This document shows positions 1 to 5,818 of a stretch of DNA of 43,311 bases, piece after piece. The DNA comes from a virus. Positions within the stretch are counted from its first letter, which is position 1; every line of letters starts with the position of its first letter. Where the stretch lies: positions 1-43,311 of the IMG/VR virus record IMGVR_UViG_3300028194_000509; one strand, 5' to 3'. The translations under genes and the position numbers were made by a program. The notes under the pieces are model-generated. The model saw only the letters and a list, made by a program, of their open reading frames with translations. It was not told the origin of the DNA and searched no databases.

Positions 1-177
1 ACTTGGGAAATGAGATTTTCTGATATGAATCTTGGTGGTGTTAAACTATCTAAGAAGAATGTATATAGAGTGAAAGCAAGAAATACAGTTGAAGCTATTA
101 AGAAAGCAGCTAAGATGGCTGGTGTTGAAAAAAATTGGATTGCAACCGAAACACATTCACTAAAGAAACTAGGATAA
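1..177 (+). CDS. C-terminal end of an unknown phage protein (partial)
   Basis: An open frame enters from the left edge and ends at TAA 175-177, giving the last 58 residues of a protein. The visible part is basic (many Lys) and ends in ETHSLKKLG. I do not recognise the family. In T4-like genomes the position just left of the scaffold and capsid genes is held by portal, protease and prohead-core genes, so a head-morphogenesis role is possible but only by context. The next gene starts 5 bases after the stop, which suggests they share a transcript. Confidence 0.6.
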   Translation, partial: TWEMRFSDMNLGGVKLSKKNVYRVKARNTVEAIKKAAKMAGVEKNWIATETHSLKKLG

Positions 178-182
178 CCACA

Positions 183-578
183 ATGGATTACTCAGATATA
201 TTACAAGATATTTCAGTTGATTTATCTTTTATGGTAAAGAAACATCTAAAGAATATTAAAAAATTAGATTCCAAACAACAAAAACAATTTGGAAAACTAT
301 TTGGAGATATGAAGCAGGGTATTGATGATTTATCTGAAGGAGTTAATGAAGGTACTATCAATGAAGTTCCTGAGCCGGATGTAATCAGAAAACATGCATC
401 AGGTTATGTTGGAACTAAGTTTGCTAAGAAAGCTGATGACCACGATATAATTCAAATGGTTCAATTGAAAGACCAATCAGCTAAAGTTTACAATCAACAA
501 ATGTTACCATTTCATAAAGAGATAGGTGCACTTTACAAAAAATATAAAATTAAATCATTCAGAGGAATGGAAAAGTAA
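183..578 (+). CDS. Small prohead/structural-region protein, unknown function
   Basis: Encodes 131 residues. I chose the ATG at 183 because it follows the previous stop by 5 bases; the same frame is open upstream to a TTG at 135, but that start would overlap the preceding gene. The protein is charged and helical-looking, with a Lys-rich first third. Around residues 47-62 it has a Glu-rich stretch holding LSEG, VNEG and INEV, which resemble the (L/I)xE sites cut by T4 prohead protease gp21. Size and place to the left of the scaffold gene recall T4 core genes 67/68, but I see no clear homology. A strong terminator follows at 607-644. Confidence 0.65.
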   Translation: MDYSDILQDISVDLSFMVKKHLKNIKKLDSKQQKQFGKLFGDMKQGIDDLSEGVNEGTINEVPEPDVIRKHASGYVGTKFAKKADDHDIIQMVQLKDQSAKVYNQQMLPFHKEIGALYKKYKIKSFRGMEK

Positions 579-597
579 TTTTACTAAATTTATTTAG

Positions 598-606
598 ATA
601 TTTATA
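598..606 (+). promoter_or_regulatory. Late-promoter-like motif ATATTTATA (copy 1)
   Basis: Exact copy of the nonamer found before most structural transcription units in this window. This copy is unusual because it abuts the terminator hairpin at 607-644, so a transcript starting a few bases downstream would begin inside the terminator stem. Confidence 0.45.
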
Positions 607-644
607 TACACCTATCAACAACAATGTGGTAGGTGTATTTTTTT
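607..644 (+). terminator. Rho-independent terminator upstream of the bS21 gene
   Basis: An 11-bp stem (arms 607-617 and 627-637, one G-T pair, 9-base loop) is followed at once by seven T residues. It would end transcription of the small structural gene to its left and separate it from the bS21 gene. Confidence 0.8.
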
Positions 645-648
645 ACAA

Positions 649-661
649 ACATTTATATTAT
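649..661 (+). promoter_or_regulatory. Probable promoter directly in front of the bS21 start codon
   Basis: Contains ATTTATA (651-657), a shortened form of the late motif, overlapping TATATTAT (654-661), which resembles the second box of the host-like promoters. The box ends 3 bases before the ATG, as at the DNA polymerase gene (38805-38816), implying a leaderless mRNA. No matching upstream TTTG box was found, so the promoter class is uncertain. Confidence 0.5.
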
Positions 662-664
662 AAT

Positions 665-931
665 ATGCAAGAAAACGAAAAGAAGTTTAAAAAACCCTAC
701 AAAAAAATTAGACGTGAAGATATGGAGATTCCAGGTTGTTATACTGGAGTAAGGGTAGTTAACGGAAATATCGAACTAGCCCTAAAGACATTTAAAAGAA
801 AAATGAAAGATAGTGGAAAGCTTGAAGAATTAAAAGACCGTAAGGAATTCCTTAAACCATCAGCTATCAAAAGAAAGAAAATGCAACAAGCGGTAAGAGC
901 CGAATGGCGAAGAAATCAGCTTGAAAATTAA
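665..931 (+). CDS. rpsU: Phage-encoded ribosomal protein bS21
   Basis: Encodes 88 residues: about 28 extra basic N-terminal residues, then a bS21-like body. Residues 31-88 align by eye with Bacteroidota bS21: a VNGNIELALKTFKRK helix, then FLKPSAIKRKKMQQA at 62-76, matching the host pattern FxKPSxxKRxxxQxA. bS21 sits on the 30S platform near the 3' end of 16S rRNA and takes part in initiation. In Flavobacteriia it helps hold the anti-Shine-Dalgarno; the Tyr implicated there (Tyr54 in my recollection of Flavobacterium bS21) aligns with Arg78 here. The ATG at 665 is preferred over an in-frame start at 626, which lies within the terminator. No Shine-Dalgarno is visible. The gene forms its own unit between a terminator and the scaffold promoter. 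The family call is confident; the effect on the ribosome is inferred. Confidence 0.85.
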   Translation: MQENEKKFKKPYKKIRREDMEIPGCYTGVRVVNGNIELALKTFKRKMKDSGKLEELKDRKEFLKPSAIKRKKMQQAVRAEWRRNQLEN

Positions 932-944
932 ATAGTTAACACTT

Positions 945-963
945 TTTAATGGTTTCCATTAAA
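945..963 (+). other. 8-bp hairpin after the bS21 gene
   Basis: Perfect inverted repeat TTTAATGG / CCATTAAA with a TTT loop, 14 bases after the bS21 stop. No T-run follows, so it is not a classical terminator; it may stabilise the 3' end or mark a processing site. Confidence 0.5.
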
Positions 964-968
964 CTACA

Positions 969-977
969 CTATTTATA
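969..977 (+). promoter_or_regulatory. Late-promoter-like motif before the scaffold-capsid operon
   Basis: CTATTTATA, one mismatch from ATATTTATA, set within the palindrome ACTATTTATAGT. It lies 108 bases before the scaffold ATG, giving the longest leader of any late unit here. No separate motif precedes the capsid gene, so both genes probably share this promoter. Confidence 0.55.
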
Positions 978-989
978 GTAGATAAAAAT

Positions 990-1056
990 ATCACTTTCCA
1001 ATAAGTGATTAAATATATTAGTAAATAATATTCTATTAAGATTTCTAATAATCTTA
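990..1056 (+). promoter_or_regulatory. Twin hairpins in the leader of the scaffold-capsid operon
   Basis: Two 7-bp hairpins lie in the predicted 5' leader: arms 990-996 and 1003-1009 with loop TCCAAT, and arms 1037-1043 and 1050-1056 with loop TCTAAT. The two six-base loops differ at one position, which hints at a repeated RNA element, perhaps for mRNA stability or protein binding. A strong Shine-Dalgarno (AAGGAG, about 1073) follows. Confidence 0.5.
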
Positions 1057-1085
1057 TTTCCAAAAACAATTTAAGGAGAACAATT

Positions 1086-2129
1086 ATGGCAAATAGAAAA
1101 GATTTGTTATCTGAAGCTATCGCTGATGCAAAAGCCGTTAAAGAAACTGCTCTAGCAAATGCTAAGTTAGCTCTAGAAGAAGCGTTCACTCCAAAGTTAC
1201 AATCAATGATTTCTGCGAAATTAGCTGAAGAAGCTGATGAAGATGAAATGGAAGATGAAATGGAAGCGGATGCAGCAGTAGCTGTTGAAGATGAAATTGA
1301 ATCTGACGAAGAATCTAACGAAGAAGAAGTGGTGGTAGCTGAAGAGGAAGCTGAAGAAGAAGTACCTACTGAAGAAGAAGTAACCGAAGAAGATAAAGAA
1401 TCAACTGAAGAAACTTACGAATCAGAAGATGAAGTACCAGTAGAAGAAGAATCTGAAGAAGATTCAGAAGTATCTAATGAAGATATGGATGAAGATGATT
1501 TAGATTTAGAATCTGTAATCGCTGAATTAGAAGCTGAAATGGCTGATGATGATGTATCTGAAGAAGATAAAGAATCAACTGAAGAAACTTACGAATCAGA
1601 AGATGCTAATGAAGATGAAGATGCAGAAGCTGTTACTGAAGAAGAAGAAGAAGATGATATGGATGATGAAGAAGAAATCGATTTAGACGAAGTTATTAGA
1701 ACTTTGAAAGAAATGGAAGATGATTCAGAAAAAGTATCAGAAGAAGAATCTGAAGAAGAAGATAGTAAAAAAGATGATGAATTAGAAGAAGCATACCTTA
1801 CTATTGAAAGTTTACAAAAAACTATCAATGAAGTAAATCTGTTGAACGCTAAGTTACTTTTCACTAACAAACTATTCAGAACTTTTGATTTAAACGAAGG
1901 ACAAAAAGTAAAAGTACTTGAAAACTTCGATAGAACTTCATCAGTAAGAGAAGTGAAATTGGTATTCTCAACTTTAGCAGAAAATTTGAACGTTGCTAAA
2001 AAGAAAAGAACAGTTGTTAAAGAAGGTTATGCTTCTAAAGCAACAAAAAGTTCAGCACCAAAGAAAGAAATAATTTCTGAGGGCAATGAATTATCAGCTA
2101 GATGGAAAAAACTAGCAGGTTTAAAATAA
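1086..2129 (+). CDS. Prohead core scaffold protein, gp22-like
   Basis: Encodes 347 residues. The first 50 are an Ala/Lys/Glu-rich helix, residues about 51-235 are extremely acidic, and about 237-310 are a helical coiled-coil-like part. This architecture and the position directly before the major capsid gene fit the T4 gp22 family, which forms the core around which the prohead assembles and is then degraded by the prohead protease. The acidic part holds a perfect in-frame 46-base direct repeat (1386-1431 and 1560-1605). The C-terminus reads ISEGNELSARWKKLAGLK; it contains a possible protease site (ISE) and resembles a stretch near the capsid protein N-terminus. AAGGAG about 7 bases upstream fixes the start. 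Confidence 0.75.
   Translation: MANRKDLLSEAIADAKAVKETALANAKLALEEAFTPKLQSMISAKLAEEADEDEMEDEMEADAAVAVEDEIESDEESNEEEVVVAEEEAEEEVPTEEEVTEEDKESTEETYESEDEVPVEEESEEDSEVSNEDMDEDDLDLESVIAELEAEMADDDVSEEDKESTEETYESEDANEDEDAEAVTEEEEEDDMDDEEEIDLDEVIRTLKEMEDDSEKVSEEESEEEDSKKDDELEEAYLTIESLQKTINEVNLLNAKLLFTNKLFRTFDLNEGQKVKVLENFDRTSSVREVKLVFSTLAENLNVAKKKRTVVKEGYASKATKSSAPKKEIISEGNELSARWKKLAGLK
1386..1605 (+). repeat. 46-bp direct repeat within the scaffold gene
   Basis: Bases 1386-1431 recur exactly at 1560-1605, an offset of 174 bases (58 codons), so both copies read EEDKESTEETYESED. Identity at the DNA level suggests recent duplication or recombination within the acidic linker. Confidence 0.85.
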
Positions 2130-2157
2130 TTAATAAGATTAATAACGGAGAAAAAAA

Positions 2158-3783
2158 ATGGATTTAAAAAACATTTTAAATGAAGGTTCTTCTCACACCG
2201 CAAGACTATCTGAAGCAACAAGAGCTTTAGCTGGTAAGTGGGAAAAAACCGGTCTTTTAGAAGGAATCGCAAACGAAGTTGAAAAAGCTGGCGTTGCAAC
2301 ACTTTTAGAAAACCAAGCTAAGCAATTAGTAAAAGAAGCTTCTTCTACTGGAACTACAGCAAACTCAGAAGAGTGGGCAGGTGTAGCTTTACCATTAGTA
2401 AGAAGAATATTTAGTGAAATCGTAGCAAAAGATTTCGTATCAGTACAACCAATGAACTTACCATCAGGTCTAGTATTTTATCTAGATTTTAAATATGGTA
2501 CGGCTCAACCAGGTTTCGCAACTGGAACACCAAAAGAACAGACTGATTCTGTATTCGGTGTAACTGAAACTGAAAACGACCCATCAGGTGGTTTATATGG
2601 TGCAGGTAGATTTGGATACTCAATTAACGATTCTGATTCTGCAGAACAAACTTTAGGTGCGGTTGGTGCAAATCAATTCCAAACTGGTTCAGCAGTAGCT
2701 CCAGCAGTTTATAACTATGATACAGCGTTTTCAGCATCTCATGGTGATGCTTTAAAAGCAGCTGGTGCAGTATTTACAATGACTATTCCTACAGCATCTT
2801 TGACTGGATTTGATGAAAAAGGTATCAGAGGATTTAGAGTAGTTGGAACGGGTATTAGTGATAACTTCCCACAATTTACTAAGTTAAGTGGTGGTAATAT
2901 TGTATTTGTACTTAAAGGTGCAATCGTTGCAGCTAACAAAATGAAAGTACAGTATCAATCACAACCAGATGATATCTCAAGAGGTGATTTTGAGAATAAA
3001 GATTCTGATGCTACTGATTTAGGTATTCCAGAACTAAACGTAGAGATGAAATCTCTTCCTATAGTTGCTAAGACTAGAAAGTTGAAAGCACAATGGACTC
3101 CTGAATTCGCACAGGATTTAAACGCTTATCATTCAATTGATGCAGAAGCTGAATTAACTTCTATGTTATCAGAATACATTTCGCAAGAAATCGATTTTGA
3201 AATATTAGACATGTTAATGCAAGATGCTAAATCAACAGGATACTGGTCAGCTAAAGCTGGTAGAGTATGGAATGGTACTGCATTTGCAGCAATGGATAAC
3301 GCTGAATATGGCGCATCTGCTTACAATCAGGGAGCTTGGTTTCAAACTCTTGGTACTGTAATCGCTGGTGTATCTAACTCTATTCACCAAAAAACATTAA
3401 GAGGTGGAGCTAATTTCTTAGTTGTATCTCCAGATGTTGCTACAATAATTGAATCTATCCCAGGTTATGCTAGTTCAGCTGACAATGGTGATGCTCAATT
3501 TGCGTTTGGTGTATCAAAAGTTGGTTCATTAAATAGTAGATTCCAAGTATATAAGAATCCTTACATGAAAGAGAACGTAATATTAATGGGTTACAGAGGA
3601 ACACAATTCCTTGAAACTGGAGCGGTTTACGCACCATACATTCCGTTAATTATGACTCCTTTAGTATATGACCCTAAAAACTTCACTCCACGTAAAGGTG
3701 TTATGACACGTTACGCGAAGAAGATGTTAAGAGGTGAGTTCTATGGTAAAGTATATGTAGATTCATTAAACAGAATTCAGTAA
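2158..3783 (+). CDS. Major capsid protein, gp23-like
   Basis: Encodes 541 residues, near T4 gp23 (521). Hallmarks of the T4-type HK97-fold capsid protein are visible, notably PLVRRIFSEIVAKDF then VQPMNLPSGLVFYLDFKYGT at about residues 81-118. The end, with PLVYDPKNFTPRKGVMTRYAKKMLRGEFYGKVYV, is also typical. The N-terminal propeptide holds candidate (L/I)xE cleavage sites after Glu9, Glu19, Glu35 and Glu51; the T4 protein loses its first 65 residues this way. CGGAG lies about 8 bases before the ATG. It is co-transcribed with the scaffold and closed by a terminator at 3813-3840. Confidence 0.93.
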   Translation: MDLKNILNEGSSHTARLSEATRALAGKWEKTGLLEGIANEVEKAGVATLLENQAKQLVKEASSTGTTANSEEWAGVALPLVRRIFSEIVAKDFVSVQPMNLPSGLVFYLDFKYGTAQPGFATGTPKEQTDSVFGVTETENDPSGGLYGAGRFGYSINDSDSAEQTLGAVGANQFQTGSAVAPAVYNYDTAFSASHGDALKAAGAVFTMTIPTASLTGFDEKGIRGFRVVGTGISDNFPQFTKLSGGNIVFVLKGAIVAANKMKVQYQSQPDDISRGDFENKDSDATDLGIPELNVEMKSLPIVAKTRKLKAQWTPEFAQDLNAYHSIDAEAELTSMLSEYISQEIDFEILDMLMQDAKSTGYWSAKAGRVWNGTAFAAMDNAEYGASAYNQGAWFQTLGTVIAGVSNSIHQKTLRGGANFLVVSPDVATIIESIPGYASSADNGDAQFAFGVSKVGSLNSRFQVYKNPYMKENVILMGYRGTQFLETGAVYAPYIPLIMTPLVYDPKNFTPRKGVMTRYAKKMLRGEFYGKVYVDSLNRIQ

Positions 3784-3812
3784 TCATTTGATTATTGATT
3801 AGTTTTTAAATT

Positions 3813-3840
3813 AAGGGGAAAGAAATTTCCCCTTTTTTTA
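3813..3840 (+). terminator. Terminator after the major capsid gene
   Basis: 9-bp stem AAGGGGAAA / TTTCCCCTT (3813-3821 and 3826-3834) with a GAAA loop, running into seven T residues. Confidence 0.9.
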
Positions 3841-3850
3841 TGCTTAATTC

Positions 3851-3859
3851 ATATTTATA
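3851..3859 (+). promoter_or_regulatory. Late-promoter-like motif before phoH
   Basis: Exact ATATTTATA, 35 bases before the phoH ATG and just after the capsid terminator, so it would restart transcription for this single gene. AATAAAG follows the motif, as at several other copies. Confidence 0.65.
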
Positions 3860-3894
3860 ATAAAGAGTTATTTAATCATTGGAAAAAGGAAAGT

Positions 3895-4554
3895 ATGGCT
3901 GAAAACAAAGACAAAACTCCACCAAAAGGTAATGTGAGATTTTCGATATCTTTATCGGAAGAACAGAAAAGAGCAAAAGCTCAAATTTTAAATCATCCTT
4001 TCAATTTTGTGATAGGTAAAGCAGGTAGTGGTAAAACTCTATTAGCATGCCAAATAGGATTGGATATGTTTTTTAAAAGGAATGTAAATAAAATTGTAAT
4101 AACAAGACCAACGGTATCAAATGAGGATAATGGGTTCTTACCAGGTTCATTAGAAGAAAAAATGGAACCTTGGTTAGTTCCAATTAGAGCTAATATGAGA
4201 AAAGTTTATAACAAACCAAACGTATTACAGAAAATGGAAAGTGATGAATCAATAGAATTAGTATCTTTATCACATTTTAGAGGAAGAACTTTTGATAACT
4301 CCATAGTTATAGTAGATGAGTTTCAAAACTTAACTAAGCAACAACTATTAATGGTGTTGGGTAGGGTTGGAAAAGGTTCTACTATGATATTATGTGGTGA
4401 TAAACAACAATGTGATTTGAAATTTAATAATGATTCGGCAATACATGAAATTCCTAAATTAAAAGGTTCAAAATATGTGTATGATATAATGTTAAAAGAT
4501 AACCATAGACATGAATCTTTGGATGAAATTTTAACATTACTAACCGATTACTAA
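3895..4554 (+). CDS. phoH: PhoH-like P-loop ATPase
   Basis: Encodes 219 residues. The Walker A motif GKAGSGKT is at 41-48 and Walker B IVIVDEFQN has Asp141/Glu142. ITRPTV and a GDKQQCD motif are also typical of PhoH/RecD-like nucleotide hydrolases. PhoH-like genes are common in marine phages; proposed roles include RNA metabolism and the phosphate-starvation response, but the true phage function is not settled. AAAGGAAAG precedes the ATG. Lying alone between the capsid and fibre genes under a late-type motif, it is probably expressed late. Confidence 0.88.
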   Translation: MAENKDKTPPKGNVRFSISLSEEQKRAKAQILNHPFNFVIGKAGSGKTLLACQIGLDMFFKRNVNKIVITRPTVSNEDNGFLPGSLEEKMEPWLVPIRANMRKVYNKPNVLQKMESDESIELVSLSHFRGRTFDNSIVIVDEFQNLTKQQLLMVLGRVGKGSTMILCGDKQQCDLKFNNDSAIHEIPKLKGSKYVYDIMLKDNHRHESLDEILTLLTDY

Positions 4555-4562
4555 TAAATATT

Positions 4563-4571
4563 ATATTTATA
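4563..4571 (+). promoter_or_regulatory. Late-promoter-like motif before the first fibre gene
   Basis: Exact ATATTTATA, 31 bases before the GTG start at 4603. No terminator is visible after phoH, so read-through may add to expression. Confidence 0.6.
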
Positions 4572-4602
4572 GTTAAGTAACAAAAATAATTAAGGGAAAA
4601 GC

Positions 4603-5751
4603 GTGCCAGATTATACAGGTTCATTTAGTGGAAGTTTTGAAGGTAATGGTAGTAAGTTGACTAATATTGATTATTATTCACTTGGTAATATACCTGCGAC
4701 TATAACCCCATTTCAAAAAAATTCAATACTAGCTAACAATTCTGTTAGAGATAATTTTGTATCTAATGTTAAAACAAGATTAAATGCAGAAACTGTTATT
4801 AGTTCATCTGCTCAATTAACAACGGAATTTGATATTAGGTATGGTAATGAAACAGGTGATGATTTAGTAAGTGGTTCAGCACAGGTAATCAGTTTATTAC
4901 CTAGTGGAACGGTGAGTGGTTCAGCACAGATAATATCTAAGCTACCATCAGGAACAATAAGTGGTTCATCGCAAGTAAATTATGATGCTATATTAAACAA
5001 ACCAACTACAATCACAGTTAATCAGAAAAATGCCATCGTTGCAAACACTGCTAAAGTTGGATATACTGATTCCGCAGTTAAAAGTAAATTAAATACTGAA
5101 AATGTATTAAGTGGTTCTGCGCAAGTAAAGAGTTTACTACCATCAGGTGTTATTAGTGGTTCAGGTCAATTACCAACTGGCTTGGTGAGTGGTTCATCTC
5201 AAATAGATTATGATGCTATATTAAACAAACCAACTACAATCACAGTTAATCAGAAAAATGCTATTATTGCAAATACTGCTAAAGTTGGATATACAGCAGC
5301 AGCTCTTCCAACAGGTACTATATCATCATCAGCACAAATTACATCGCTGGGTTATTCAACAACAGATAGAACAGGTTCAGAACAAACATTAACATTGGCT
5401 GGAAACAATTTAAGTATATCAAATGGTAACACAGTTTCATTAGCAGGTTTAGGTGGTGGGGGTGCCGGTGGTACATCGATATGGAATACTGGTTCTCAAA
5501 GCCCAAGTTCATATACACATTTGATGACATCAAATAATTTAAAAGTAACTGGTAGTGTGGATATCAAAGGTGATTTCACTGTAAACGGACAATCCGTATT
5601 TACACAAACATCAGCATCTGATGCAGGAAACGCATTGGTTGTAAAGGGTAGATTAAAAGTTTTAGAAGAACAAATAGGAAGTTATATAGCATCAGCATCT
5701 ATTCAAGTAGGAAATACGCTAGATACTATAGATGGTGGTGGGTTTTTCTAA
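4603..5751 (+). CDS. Repeat-rich virion fibre/adhesin protein
   Basis: Encodes 382 residues from a GTG start with AAGGGA upstream. The composition is rich in Ser, Thr, Gly and Asn, with almost no Cys. The N-terminus (YTGSFSGSFEGNGSKLTNI) and the many SGSAQ / SGSSQ units at about 85-250 are typical of beta-structured phage fibre proteins. Two segments starting NYDAILNKPTTITVNQK recur 76 residues apart. The C-terminus ends in DGGGFF, close to the DGGNF end of the gene at 8318-9958. The likely role is part of a tail fibre or head decoration that contacts the host; the exact part is not identifiable. Confidence 0.7.
   Translation: MPDYTGSFSGSFEGNGSKLTNIDYYSLGNIPATITPFQKNSILANNSVRDNFVSNVKTRLNAETVISSSAQLTTEFDIRYGNETGDDLVSGSAQVISLLPSGTVSGSAQIISKLPSGTISGSSQVNYDAILNKPTTITVNQKNAIVANTAKVGYTDSAVKSKLNTENVLSGSAQVKSLLPSGVISGSGQLPTGLVSGSSQIDYDAILNKPTTITVNQKNAIIANTAKVGYTAAALPTGTISSSAQITSLGYSTTDRTGSEQTLTLAGNNLSISNGNTVSLAGLGGGGAGGTSIWNTGSQSPSSYTHLMTSNNLKVTGSVDIKGDFTVNGQSVFTQTSASDAGNALVVKGRLKVLEEQIGSYIASASIQVGNTLDTIDGGGFF
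4981..5261 (+). repeat. 53-bp direct repeat within the first fibre gene
   Basis: Bases 4981-5033 recur exactly at 5209-5261, an in-frame spacing of 228 bases. The flanks continue at high similarity, so the whole 76-codon block looks duplicated. Confidence 0.85.
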
Positions 5752-5759
5752 AATGGTTA

Positions 5760-5768
5760 ATATTTATA
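5760..5768 (+). promoter_or_regulatory. Late-promoter-like motif before a three-gene fibre unit
   Basis: Exact ATATTTATA, followed by AAAAGAATTA, a downstream context shared with the copy at 21323. It is 50 bases before the next start and probably serves the genes from 5819 to 10370. Confidence 0.6.
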
Positions 5769-5818
5769 AAAAGAATTAAGGTAATAGTACAACTATATAC
5801 AAGTAATGGGATAAAAAT

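Noticed and set aside
135-182. TTG start at 135 extending the small gene at 183 by 16 residues
   Set aside because: It would overlap the preceding gene and adds residues that are only its other-frame translation; the ATG at 183 sits correctly after the stop at 177.
626-664. ATG-like upstream start at 626 for bS21
   Set aside because: It lies inside the terminator hairpin and its 13 extra residues (MVGVFFYKHLYYN) do not look like a bS21 extension.
1589-1870. Long open frames on the minus strand, e.g. opposite the scaffold acidic region
   Set aside because: They mirror biased codon use (GAA/GAT runs read as Ser/Phe) of the + strand genes, and have no promoter or ribosome site.
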